DNA of 64,000 bases from positions 307,741-371,740 of the forward strand of contig NZ_QRBF01000002.1 in the NCBI RefSeq assembly GCF_003363265.1, read 5' to 3'. The notes beneath the pieces are model-generated. The model ran no database searches. It was not told where the DNA came from and was given only the letters and a program-made list of their open reading frames with translations. The stretch comes from Dyella psychrodurans (GTDB lineage: Bacteria; Pseudomonadota; Gammaproteobacteria; Xanthomonadales; Rhodanobacteraceae). The translations under genes were made by a program, and so were the position numbers. Positions 27,568 through 36,284 of the stretch are shown one piece after another; within the stretch, counting starts at the first letter, position 1, and every line of letters starts with the position of its first letter.

Positions 27568-29691
27568 ATGGTTCATGCCACTACCACGGCTGCCGGGCAC
27601 TTAGCGGCGTGGCAGTCGCGTGCAGGCTCACTGCCTGCCGCGCTGGCCGACGTGCTGGCCGTATGTGCGCATAACGGCGTGAACGAACACGAGTGCGGCG
27701 ATGTGCTCGATCTGCTGGCCATGCTCGGCTGCGATGCAAACACGCAGGCGGCGGCGCTGTGGTTCGACATCGCACATTGCCATCCCCCGGTTTGGGAGCA
27801 GCGCGCATCGTCGTTGAGCGATGAATTGCAGCGTCTGGTCGCAGGTCAGATGGCGGCCGAGCGCGTGTGGGCGTTGCATGCGCAGCGTCCGCCCGAAGGT
27901 GGTTCGGAAGGCTTGCGTCGCCTGTTGCTGGCGATCATTCGTGACCTGCGCGTGGTATTCGTTCTGCTGGCGCGTCAGCTGGCGCGCATGCGTGCGGCCA
28001 GTACGCTGCCCGAGGACGAGCGACAGGAGCTGGCGCGTCTCACGCGCGATATCCATTCGCCGCTCGCCAACCGGCTCGGTATCTGGCAGCTGAAATGGGA
28101 GCTGGAAGATCTCGCTTTCCGATATCTGCAACCGGATACCTACAAGCGCATTGCGAAGCTGCTGGACGAGCGCCGCGGCGATCGCGAAGTCTTCATCCGC
28201 GATACGCTCAACGAGCTGGGCGAAGCCTTGCGCGGCGAGGATATTCGTGCGGATCTGGCGGGACGCCCCAAGCACATCTTCTCCATCTGGAAAAAGATGC
28301 AGCGCAAGGCCGTGGAGTTTTCCGATCTCTACGACATCCGCGCCGTGCGCGTGCTGGTCGATTCCGTGGCCGACTGCTACGCCGCGCTTGGCGTGGTGCA
28401 TGCGCTATGGCCGCATTTGCCCGGCGAGTTCGACGATTACGTCGCACGCCCCAAGAGCAACGGCTATCGCTCGCTGCATACCGCGGTGATCGGCCCGCAC
28501 GGCAAGACGCTGGAAGTGCAGATACGCACGCACGACATGCATCGCGCCAACGAACTTGGCGTGGCGGCACATTGGCGCTACAAGGAAGGCGGCAGCGGCG
28601 ACGCGGATTTCGAAGCGAAGATCGCCTGGATGCGCAAGCTGCTCGAGCCGCGCGGCGACGAAGGAGAACTCGCTGCGGAGCTGCAGACGGAACTGCTCGA
28701 AGATCGCGTCTACGTGCTGACACCCAAGGGCGAGGTGGTCGATCTGCCGCATGGCGCGACCGTGCTCGACTTCGCTTATCACATACACACCGAAGTGGGT
28801 CATCGTTGTCGTGGCGCCAAGATCAACGGGCGCATCGTGCCTTTGACGCATCAACCGCACAGCGGCGATCGCGTCGAAATTCTCACAGCCAAGATGGCCG
28901 AGCCGAGTCGCGACTGGTTGTCGGCGCACCACGGTTATCTCAATACCAGCCGCGCACGCGACAAGGTGCGCGCGTGGTTCCGCCGCAGCGCGCATGAGGC
29001 CAATCTTGCCGCGGGGCGCACTCTATTCGAGCGTGAGCTCAAGCGTCTGGCGATGCCGGATGCGGATCTGGCGAAATTGCCGGCATTGTTCAATTTGCAG
29101 ACGCATGACGAATTGCTGATCGCGCTCGCGCTCGGCGAAATCAGTCCGGGCCAGGTGGCGCGCGTGCTGCAGGAGTCGCAGTTGCCGCCGGAGCCGCCCA
29201 GCGCGCCGGTGACGGCGCGGCCGACGGTGTTCGATCACAGTGCGATCAGCATCGAAGGCGTCGGCAATCTGCTGACGGTGCTGGCGCGCTGCTGCCAGCC
29301 GTTGCCGGGCGATCCGGTGCGCGGCTTCATCACGCGTACGCGCGGGGTGTCGGTGCATCGTGCCAATTGCGCCAGTCTTGCGCGGCTGGTCCGGCGCGAT
29401 CCGGATCGGGTGATCGAGGTGAGCTGGGGGCAGGCCGCGGTGCAGGCGTATGAGGTGACCATCCAGCTCAACGGTTATGACCGGAAGGGGTTGCAGAAGG
29501 ATGTCGTGAGCGTGATCAGCAACGCCAATATCGGAATCATTGCTTCGACCAGCCGTCTGTTTGCGCGTACAGGCGAGGTGGAGATGCGCTACACCTTGCG
29601 GGTGCGCGATTTCGAGCAGTTGTCGACGTTGTTGGATCGGTTGGTGGCGTTGCCGAATGTGGTGGAGGCGCGGAGGGTGGGGGCGGGGTAG
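27568..29691 (+). CDS. relA: (p)ppGpp synthetase RelA
   Basis: The 707-residue protein makes (p)ppGpp from ATP and GDP/GTP on starved ribosomes. Order: a degenerate hydrolase domain (no HD pair where WFDIAHCH occurs), synthetase domain with RPKHIFSIWKKM and EFDD (287-290) followed by YVARPKSNGYRSLHTA, TGS domain (RVYVLTPKGEVVDLPHGATV), helical and zinc-finger region (ARCCQPLPGD), and a C-terminal ACT domain. The EFDD motif and lost HD site mark it as synthetase-only RelA rather than bifunctional SpoT. It stands alone, 86 bp after hrpA. Confidence 0.94.
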   Translation: MVHATTTAAGHLAAWQSRAGSLPAALADVLAVCAHNGVNEHECGDVLDLLAMLGCDANTQAAALWFDIAHCHPPVWEQRASSLSDELQRLVAGQMAAERVWALHAQRPPEGGSEGLRRLLLAIIRDLRVVFVLLARQLARMRAASTLPEDERQELARLTRDIHSPLANRLGIWQLKWELEDLAFRYLQPDTYKRIAKLLDERRGDREVFIRDTLNELGEALRGEDIRADLAGRPKHIFSIWKKMQRKAVEFSDLYDIRAVRVLVDSVADCYAALGVVHALWPHLPGEFDDYVARPKSNGYRSLHTAVIGPHGKTLEVQIRTHDMHRANELGVAAHWRYKEGGSGDADFEAKIAWMRKLLEPRGDEGELAAELQTELLEDRVYVLTPKGEVVDLPHGATVLDFAYHIHTEVGHRCRGAKINGRIVPLTHQPHSGDRVEILTAKMAEPSRDWLSAHHGYLNTSRARDKVRAWFRRSAHEANLAAGRTLFERELKRLAMPDADLAKLPALFNLQTHDELLIALALGEISPGQVARVLQESQLPPEPPSAPVTARPTVFDHSAISIEGVGNLLTVLARCCQPLPGDPVRGFITRTRGVSVHRANCASLARLVRRDPDRVIEVSWGQAAVQAYEVTIQLNGYDRKGLQKDVVSVISNANIGIIASTSRLFARTGEVEMRYTLRVRDFEQLSTLLDRLVALPNVVEARRVGAG

Positions 29692-30007
29692 CCGTTTTCT
29701 TTGCTGAGACGAATGCTCGTCGTCCCGGCGCAGGCCGGGACCCAGTGGCGTCGGATTTTGTTTGGGCGCTATCGCCAGATTGCTCCCCTGCGGGCTGATC
29801 CTCCATCCCTCCGCCGGGTCCAAGGGGCCCCAAGGTCAAGAGCAGGAGCAAAAGCGGCGCGCTGTGCGCACTTTTTGCGAAAGCCAAAGTCAAAGGCTTT
29901 GGGCGGGTGTTGTGCCCCTGCCGCCGGTTGAACGCAACTTCCTGTCGCAAGCGCGGCGATGTGGCGCAATGCTAAGCTCCGTGCGTTCATCCACTAGCTC
30001 ACGAGCC
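29692..30007. repeat. intergenic region with a REP-like hairpin
   Basis: No gene is supported. TCCCGGCGCAGGCCGGGA (about 29724-29741) is a GC-rich palindrome of the kind found dispersed in many proteobacteria (often translated in silico as VPAQAGTQ). The rest is GC-rich with several short inverted repeats such as GGGGCCCC. An apparent upward extension of the next gene through this region reads repeat sequence and is not believed. Any promoter for the next gene should lie near its 3' end. Confidence 0.55.
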
Positions 30008-31693
30008 ATGAGCGGAAATCGCGACCCCAACGACCCCGGATACACAGGCCGTACGGAACCGACGCTGGGCAATCTGGATCATCTGGATCGCCCGCGCCAA
30101 CCTGCCGAGCCGAACGACGATCTGCCACCGATGAAGGTCGATCCGGGCTATCGCCGGAACACGCCTCCCAAGCGCAAGCGGGGCGGGCCGGGCTGGTTGA
30201 TGCCTACGTTGATCGTGGTGTTGCTGGCGGTCATTGCCGGACTCTGGTTCAACCAGAACCGCCTGCGTGGCCTGGTGCCGCGTACGGATTTCGATGATGT
30301 GCTGCATCGCGCCCAGGTCGCTTTGCAGCAAGGGCATCTGGACGGTACCGATGGCACCAGCGCGCGCGAATTGTTCGAAGCGGCGCGTGCGCTCGAACCC
30401 GACAACGACAGTGCGCGGCAGGGTCTCAACGATGTGGGGAGGGCGGAAATCGCGCGCGCGGATGCCGCCTTGCAGGCGGGGCATCTGGACGAGGCAGAGT
30501 CGGCGTTGACCAATGCGCGGGAACTGCTGGGTGGTGGCAGCGACGTCGACCGTCTGAGTCAGGCGATTGCGAAGGCGCAAGTTGCTTCGGGAGAGACCTC
30601 GAATCTCATCACGCAGGCACAGCAGGCGTTGAGCAACGGCAAATTGGAGGGGCCGGACGGTGCGGCAACGCTGTATCAGCGTGTGTTGACGGCGGATCCG
30701 GACAACGCCGTGGCGCGACATGGCATGGATCAGGTAGGCGACGCGATGACGGCGCAGATCCAGAAGGCACTGGCTGCGAATGACATCGCCACCGCATCGG
30801 CGGGCATCGATCATCTTGCTGCGTTGCTGCCCAACTACTCGCAATTGCCGACCCTGCGTGCATCGCTGTCGGCGCAGCAGGCGCAGGCTTCCGGTGCATT
30901 GACCGACGCGATCAATCAAGGCAATGACGCGCTGCGCGCCGGTCGTGTCGCCGGCGATGGCGACGACACCGCGCTGGCGCACTTCAAGGCCGCGTTGGCG
31001 ATCGATCCGAATAACGCTCAGGCCAAGGCCGGATTGGGCCAGGTGGCGGAAGCCCTGATCGTGCAGGCGAATGCAGCCATGGACAGCGGCGATACCAACC
31101 AGGCGAAGCAACTGCTTGCCCAGGCGCAGGCGCTCGCGCCCAACTCCTCTGACCTGATGGCCGCGCGTGCGCGGCTGGGGCAACCGATTACGCCTGCACA
31201 AGGCGGAAATGGCGATACGGCGCCGACGACACCTTCGGTCAGCTTGACGCCGCAGCAACAGACGCAGGTCGCCAACATGGTGCAGCGGGCGAAAGTCGCC
31301 GAGCAGCACGGCGACATCATGTCGCCACCCGGCGATTGCGCTTACGACCTTTATCGAGGCGCACTGGCCATCGATGGCAACAACCCGGAGGCGCTGGCAG
31401 GCCTGCAGGGGCTGTCCGGCCGCGTGCAGCAACAGTTCAATCAGGCGCTGAATGCGGGCAACCTCAACAAGGCGACCGGGCTGTTCGATGCGCTCACCAA
31501 TCTTTCGCCAGGCGACGCAGGACTGCTGCGCTCGCGTCAGCGACTGGCCGATGCGTGGGTCGACCAGGCCGAGCAGCAATTCGATAGCGGCGATCGCAAC
31601 AACGCGGCCTTGTCGCTGGAGCAGGGACGCAAGCTGATGCCAAACGATCAGCGCGTGCAACAACTCACTGTGCGTATGCAGGGCGGTGGATGA
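30008..31693 (+). CDS. inner-membrane-anchored TPR-like repeat protein of unknown function
   Basis: From the ATG at 30008 the product has 561 residues: a polar, proline-rich cytoplasmic segment, one membrane helix (GWLMPTLIVVLLAVIAGLWF, about 62-81) and a long alpha-helical periplasmic part. That part contains at least four spaced modules with the same pattern, a glycine/aspartate turn followed by a TPR-like helix pair ending in ALEPDNDSARQGL, LTADPDNAVARHGM, LAIDPNNAQAKAGL and LAIDGNNPEALAGL. This is a scaffold-like design; no enzyme motif is visible. The stop overlaps the start of the next gene (ATGA), so they are translationally coupled. Confidence 0.8.
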   Translation: MSGNRDPNDPGYTGRTEPTLGNLDHLDRPRQPAEPNDDLPPMKVDPGYRRNTPPKRKRGGPGWLMPTLIVVLLAVIAGLWFNQNRLRGLVPRTDFDDVLHRAQVALQQGHLDGTDGTSARELFEAARALEPDNDSARQGLNDVGRAEIARADAALQAGHLDEAESALTNARELLGGGSDVDRLSQAIAKAQVASGETSNLITQAQQALSNGKLEGPDGAATLYQRVLTADPDNAVARHGMDQVGDAMTAQIQKALAANDIATASAGIDHLAALLPNYSQLPTLRASLSAQQAQASGALTDAINQGNDALRAGRVAGDGDDTALAHFKAALAIDPNNAQAKAGLGQVAEALIVQANAAMDSGDTNQAKQLLAQAQALAPNSSDLMAARARLGQPITPAQGGNGDTAPTTPSVSLTPQQQTQVANMVQRAKVAEQHGDIMSPPGDCAYDLYRGALAIDGNNPEALAGLQGLSGRVQQQFNQALNAGNLNKATGLFDALTNLSPGDAGLLRSRQRLADAWVDQAEQQFDSGDRNNAALSLEQGRKLMPNDQRVQQLTVRMQGGG

Positions 31694-32529
31694 CGGTACT
31701 GGTTTTCGGTGCGAGCAGTCAGATCGGGCGTTATCTGCTGCCGCTGCTGTGTACGCGCGGCGAACTTGTCGTAGCGTTGAGTCGCGTGTCGCGTGCCGCC
31801 ACGGCAGGCGTGACCTGGATGACCGGAAGTCTTCCCGATTGCATGCCCGCGGTGGAGTCCGTCTCGGCCATTTTCAGTTTAGGACCTTTGCTATCGCTTG
31901 CCGCGTGGCTGAAGCGCACCGATTTGCCGCATGCACCGCGCATCATCGCCATCAGCTCGACGAGTGCGGAAACCAAGCGCTATTCCGAAGTGTCCACCGA
32001 ACGCGAACTGTCGCGGCAGTTGCGCGATGGCGAAGACGCCTTGGCTGATGCATGCGTACGGCACGGTAGCGAATGGACCGTGTTGCGCCCGACCTTGGTT
32101 TATGGCGTTGGTCTCGACAAGAGCCTCACACCGGTCGCGCAACGTGCGATGCGCACGCGTGTGTTTCCTTTGCCGGCGGGGCACGGCATGCGTCAACCCG
32201 TCCATGCCGAGGATCTGGCACGCGCAGCGTTGGCCGCGTGCGACACGCCGGCGGCCGCCATGAAAATCCTTTCCATCGGTGGAGGCGAACGGTTGCCGGC
32301 GAGCGAGATGTTCGCGCGGGTTCGTCGCAGCCTGCCTGTCGATACCCTGCCGCTGCCGTTGCCCGCATGGGTGCTGCGGCTCGCGCGCCGCGGCGTACCC
32401 GGGTTTCGCGGCCCGCTGAGTCGCCTGGAGGTCGATCTCATTGCCGACAATACGGAGATGAGTCGGCTGCTGGGCATCCAGCCACGACCCTTCCGGCCGG
32501 ATGCGGACTGCTGGCGTCCACCGGCGTGA
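31690..32529 (+). CDS. NAD-dependent epimerase/SDR-like protein
   Basis: The 279-residue protein opens with a Rossmann nucleotide-binding motif (VLVFGASSQIGRYLLPLL) and has the atypical extended SDR pattern; SSTSAETKRYSEVS occupies the active-site region but the usual YxxxK is not evident. HPVHAEDLA-like RQPVHAEDLARAAL later in the chain is common in UDP-sugar epimerase relatives. The substrate is unknown. Its start overlaps the stop of the TPR protein by 4 bases, suggesting linked expression. Confidence 0.78.
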   Translation: MTVLVFGASSQIGRYLLPLLCTRGELVVALSRVSRAATAGVTWMTGSLPDCMPAVESVSAIFSLGPLLSLAAWLKRTDLPHAPRIIAISSTSAETKRYSEVSTERELSRQLRDGEDALADACVRHGSEWTVLRPTLVYGVGLDKSLTPVAQRAMRTRVFPLPAGHGMRQPVHAEDLARAALAACDTPAAAMKILSIGGGERLPASEMFARVRRSLPVDTLPLPLPAWVLRLARRGVPGFRGPLSRLEVDLIADNTEMSRLLGIQPRPFRPDADCWRPPA

Positions 32530-32568
32530 TTTGCCCGCGCCAAGGCCGTCGGACGCCCTTGTTATGCC

Positions 32569-35010
32569 ATGCCCAAGGGCTTGGCGTTCATCCGGGCGCC
32601 GGGTGCCGGGCTCTATGATTCGGTCCATTCCGATCCGCCCCTCCTTGCCCTGGATACTCCCGCGTTGGACTTTCTGAGCCGAATTCGATCGATCGCCAGT
32701 GCGTGCTGGCCCTGGTTGCGTATTCCATTCTGGGTTTGCACTGGCCTCCTGTTCGGTTTCGTGCTGCCTTACTCGCTGATCCTCAACAAGCGGGTGCAGG
32801 ATCGTTTCAACGATCTTGTCTTCGCGGTGCCCACGCGCGTGTATTCGCAGCCGCTGCGCCTCGCGCCAGACGTGCCGATGACGCCGGCCACGCTCGAAGT
32901 GGAATTGACCTTCGCCGGTTATGTCTCCGACGGTCACGGCCAGGTGCCCGGCAGCTGGGCCAGGCAGGGCGGCAGCTATTTCATTTCCTCGCGCGGTTAC
33001 GCGGGGCCCGATGGCGGCGAGCTCCCCAAACACATCCGCGTGACCCTTGGGCAGGGCGTGGTGGCCTCGGTGACCGATCTGGCGACCAGCAAGTCGCTGC
33101 GTGAAACCCATCTCGATCCGGCGCGCATCGCAACCGTGTACGGTGCCAAGCAGGAAGATCGGCGCATCGTGCAACTGAACGATGTGCCGCCCTTGCTGAT
33201 CTCCGGCCTGCAAGCGGTGGAAGACCGCGATTTCAAACATCACATCGGTATCGATTTCACCGCCATTCTCCGCGCGGCGTTTGCCGACCTTCGCGCCGGT
33301 CACACCGTGCAAGGTGCGTCCACCATCACGCAGCAACTGGTGCGCAATCTGTTTCTGACGCGCGAGCAGAACATGGGGCGCAAGTTGAACGAGGCGCTGA
33401 TGTCGGTGTTGCTGGAGATGCACTACAGCAAGTCGCGCATTCTCGAGGCGTACATCAACGAGGTGTTCCTCGGTCAGCAGGGTGATCAGGCCGTGCGTGG
33501 TTTCGCGGCGGCATCGGAGTTTTATTTCGGCCGGCGCCTGGAATACCTGCGTCCACAGGAGATCGCCATGCTGGTGGGACTGGTGAAAGGACCTAGCCAG
33601 TTCGATCCGCGCCGCTACCCCGATCGTGCCTTGGCACGGCGCAATCTGGTGCTCGATCAGTTTGCAGGCACGGGTCTGTTGACGCCGGATCAGGCGAAGG
33701 CTGCGAAAGCCACGCAGCTGGGTGTGATCGAGAATGGCCAGCTGCCGCACGATCGCTTCCCCGCCTTCATGCAGTTGGTGCGTGCGCAGATCACCAACGA
33801 TTTCGACGAGGAAACCCTGCAGAAGGGCAATCTGTCGATTTTCACCACGCTTGATCCTGCGACGCAGGTGTACACCGAGCAGTCGATCGATACGGCCATC
33901 AAGAATCTCGGCAAGCGCGGCGACGACACGCAGGCGGCCGCCGTGATCACCGAATCGAAGACGGGTCACGTGCTTGCCGTGGTCGGCAGCAAGATTCCGG
34001 GCGATCAGGGGTTCAATCGCGCGCTGGATGCGCAGCGGCCGATCGGATCGACCATCAAGCCTTTCGTCTATCTCGTGGCGTTGACGCAGCCAGGGCGCTG
34101 GAACCTTGCCACGGCACTCGACGATTCGCCGATCAGCATGCGCCAGCCCGACGGCACCCCGTGGACGCCGCATAACGACGACAACCAGAGCCACGGCATG
34201 GTGCCGATGGTCGATGCGCTGGCTTATTCGTGGAATCTCGCCACCATCCACCTCGGTCTGGATGTGGGTGTGCCGCGTATCAAGTCGTTTCTGGATTCCT
34301 TCGGGCTTGCCGACGTCCAGCCCGGTCCTTCGCTGCTGATCGGCGCGATCGACCTGGCGCCGATCCAGGTCGCGCAGCTTTACCAGTACCTCGCTTCTGA
34401 CGGTCACGCGCTGCCATTGCTCGCAGTGACCGGCGTGGTAGACGGCAACGGCCGCACCGTCAAGCGCTACGAAGTGGAAAGCGGGCAGGGCGAATACCAG
34501 CCGGCGGTGCGCCTGGTGACGTGGGCCATGCAGCAGGTCGCGACCTACGGCACGGCCCATTCGCTGGCCGATTCGAGTCTTTCCTGGCTGCATACCGCGG
34601 GCAAGACGGGTACCAGCAACGAACTGCGCGACAGCTGGTTTGCCGGGTTCACCGGCGATCGCCTGGGTGTGTTCTGGATGGGCCGCGACGACAACAAACC
34701 CAGCCACCTGTTCGGTGCCACCGGCGCGCTGCGCGCCTGGCAGGAGCTGTTCCGCAAATTGCCTACCGAGCCGCTGGCGGCAGCTCCCGGCGAAGGCCTG
34801 GAAATGGCCTGGATCAATCCGTCCGACGGCAAGCGCAGCGACCCAGGATGCCAAGGCGCGCGGCAAGTTCCGGTGATCGCCGGTTCGCTGTCGACGGATA
34901 CGGAGGGGTGTTTCTGGCAAAAGGTGGGTAATCTCTTCGGCTCTGGCTCGAGCAGCCCCGCTCCGGCCGCCACTGCCCCTGCGGCGCCCACCGTCACAAC
35001 CCGAGAATGA
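32569..35010 (+). CDS. mrcB: penicillin-binding protein 1B, bifunctional transglycosylase/transpeptidase
   Basis: PBP1b polymerises lipid II and cross-links the new glycan strands. The 813-residue chain has a membrane helix (WLRIPFWVCTGLLFGFVLPY, about 48-70), the UB2H-like region, a GT51 domain with EDRDFKHHIGID and GASTITQQLVRNLF, and a transpeptidase domain with the nucleophile in GSTIKPF (S494), SWN and KTGTSNE. The tail is short and Ala/Pro-rich. The start is uncertain: no good ribosome site precedes 32569, and the real start could be some 30 codons later. Its stop overlaps the start of a TPR lipoprotein gene. Confidence 0.93.
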   Translation: MPKGLAFIRAPGAGLYDSVHSDPPLLALDTPALDFLSRIRSIASACWPWLRIPFWVCTGLLFGFVLPYSLILNKRVQDRFNDLVFAVPTRVYSQPLRLAPDVPMTPATLEVELTFAGYVSDGHGQVPGSWARQGGSYFISSRGYAGPDGGELPKHIRVTLGQGVVASVTDLATSKSLRETHLDPARIATVYGAKQEDRRIVQLNDVPPLLISGLQAVEDRDFKHHIGIDFTAILRAAFADLRAGHTVQGASTITQQLVRNLFLTREQNMGRKLNEALMSVLLEMHYSKSRILEAYINEVFLGQQGDQAVRGFAAASEFYFGRRLEYLRPQEIAMLVGLVKGPSQFDPRRYPDRALARRNLVLDQFAGTGLLTPDQAKAAKATQLGVIENGQLPHDRFPAFMQLVRAQITNDFDEETLQKGNLSIFTTLDPATQVYTEQSIDTAIKNLGKRGDDTQAAAVITESKTGHVLAVVGSKIPGDQGFNRALDAQRPIGSTIKPFVYLVALTQPGRWNLATALDDSPISMRQPDGTPWTPHNDDNQSHGMVPMVDALAYSWNLATIHLGLDVGVPRIKSFLDSFGLADVQPGPSLLIGAIDLAPIQVAQLYQYLASDGHALPLLAVTGVVDGNGRTVKRYEVESGQGEYQPAVRLVTWAMQQVATYGTAHSLADSSLSWLHTAGKTGTSNELRDSWFAGFTGDRLGVFWMGRDDNKPSHLFGATGALRAWQELFRKLPTEPLAAAPGEGLEMAWINPSDGKRSDPGCQGARQVPVIAGSLSTDTEGCFWQKVGNLFGSGSSSPAPAATAPAAPTVTTRE

Positions 35011-35546
35011 TCATGCAGTTCCGTTCGCCTGTTTTCCGCACGCCCCTTCTGCCTGCTGCGATGGCAGCCGCTCTGCTTGCCGCCTGCGCGCAGCCGGCGC
35101 CGGAAGCGCCCAAGCCGACGGGAAAATCCAATGTCGCGATGGTGGCCGAAATCCAGGCGGCGGGTGAACGCGACAAATCGGTGATCAACGTGCATCCGCT
35201 GATCGATCCGGGTATCACGGCATTGCAGGCCGCCGCGCGCGATGACGAGCGCAACGGTCAATACGATGCGGCTGCCGCGAAGCTGGACATGGCGCTCAAG
35301 CGCAATCCCGAGTCGCCGGACGTGCTGCAGGACCGCGCCGAATTGGCCGTCTATATGGGCAATTACGAGCTTGCGTCGAAACTCGCACAGCAGTCGTGGT
35401 CGCTGGGTTCCAAGCAAGGTCCGCTGTGCGCGCGCAACTGGCAGACGATCGTCGAGATTCGTCAGCACGCCAACGACGCTGCCGGTGCCGAGGCCGCCAA
35501 CAAGAACGTGGAAGCATGCCGGGAACCCGGCATCCAGCGTTTCTGA
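35007..35546 (+). CDS. TPR lipoprotein, probable PBP1b activator (LpoP-like)
   Basis: The 179-residue product has a lipoprotein signal (AAMAAALLAACAQ; lipobox LAAC) with an outer-membrane-type +2 residue (Ala). After a short linker it has two TPR-like helix pairs (NGQYDAAAAKLDMALKRNPESPDVLQDRAELAVYMGNYELASKLAQQSW). Its start (ATGATC at 35007, or the ATG at 35013) overlaps the PBP1b stop. In Pseudomonas the TPR lipoprotein LpoP is encoded next to PBP1b and stimulates it; the same layout and domain suggest the same role here. That role is inferred, not shown. Confidence 0.8.
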   Translation: MIMQFRSPVFRTPLLPAAMAAALLAACAQPAPEAPKPTGKSNVAMVAEIQAAGERDKSVINVHPLIDPGITALQAAARDDERNGQYDAAAAKLDMALKRNPESPDVLQDRAELAVYMGNYELASKLAQQSWSLGSKQGPLCARNWQTIVEIRQHANDAAGAEAANKNVEACREPGIQRF

Positions 35547-35550
35547 GCGG

Positions 35551-35766
35551 ATGACGACCGCGCCAAGGATCGGGCTGGTCGGCAGCCAGGGTTCCTATGG
35601 ACGCTGGCTGCGCCGTTTCTTCGAGCAGCGCATGGGTTTGCGTGTGTTCGGCCGCGATCCCGGCTGTGATAGCGTAGCTGCATCGCTGCGCGACGCGATG
35701 ATCGCCATCGAGCGTGACGGCATCGGCCGCGTCGTGGACGCGGCCGGCATCGAAGGCGCTGCGTGA
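35551..35766 (+). pseudogene. remnant of a prephenate dehydrogenase (TyrA-like) gene
   Basis: The 71-residue reading frame opens with the N-terminal Rossmann motif of TyrA-type dehydrogenases: RIGLVGSQGSYGRWLRRFF followed by LRVFGRDP. A complete protein would have about 280-370 residues, but after residue 40 the dehydrogenase pattern is lost and the frame soon stops. The simplest reading is a gene that lost its centre and most of its 3' part by deletion. It follows the lipoprotein gene by 4 bp, so it was probably part of that operon. A real short protein cannot be ruled out. Confidence 0.5.
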
Positions 35767-35784
35767 CTGTATCGAAGGGATCGT

Positions 35785-36174
35785 TCAGAGAAGCGGCGTC
35801 AGCAACATGACGATGCCGACGATGCTCGCGGTCCAGATCAGCGTTCGCAGATACGGAATGCCAAGCGCATAAACCGGCACATAAACCAGGCGTGCCCAGA
35901 AATAGAGTTGCGCGCCGAGTGCGGTCGTCGCGGTATGACGTTGCAGCATGCAATCGGCAAGCACGACGGCGGCAAAGAACGCGAAGGTTTCCATGAGATT
36001 GTGCTGGGCACGGTCCAGCCTGCCCGCGATGCCCACCATGGGACCTCGTGCGTCGTCGCGTGGACTGGCAGCGTAGCCCAGCCCGCGTTGTCCAAGCATG
36101 CCGGTGGCGGCGACGATGACTTGCAACAACCCCAGTGCGACACTCCAGGCCAGCATTTGCAGTTCGACGGTCAT
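35785..36174 (-). CDS. MAPEG family membrane protein
   Basis: The product has 129 residues when started at the ATG at 36174, preceded by GAGGAG; a longer version from 36210 lacks this. Four hydrophobic segments and the pattern GRLDRAQHNLMETFAFFAAVV fit the MAPEG superfamily (small membrane enzymes related to glutathione transferases and eicosanoid synthases). The bacterial members of this group are mostly uncharacterised. It converges with the tyrA remnant. Confidence 0.85.
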   Translation of the reverse strand: MTVELQMLAWSVALGLLQVIVAATGMLGQRGLGYAASPRDDARGPMVGIAGRLDRAQHNLMETFAFFAAVVLADCMLQRHTATTALGAQLYFWARLVYVPVYALGIPYLRTLIWTASIVGIVMLLTPLL

Positions 36175-36284
36175 GGTTTTGCTCCTCGTGGCGGTGACGT
36201 GACAGCACACTTCGTAGCTTCGCGCATCACGTCCGGAAGGTTACACCCGTTCCCCGCACGTCGATGCTGCGCGATACTGCAAGC

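Noticed and set aside
29762-30007. Upstream extension of the TPR protein
   Set aside because: It reads through noncoding repeat-rich sequence; the ATG at 30008 gives a sensible N-terminus and the extension resembles no protein.
31891-34920. 1009-codon minus-strand frame opposite the SDR and PBP1b genes
   Set aside because: Both genes on the plus strand are clear family members; the opposite frame is low-complexity H/R/Q-rich.
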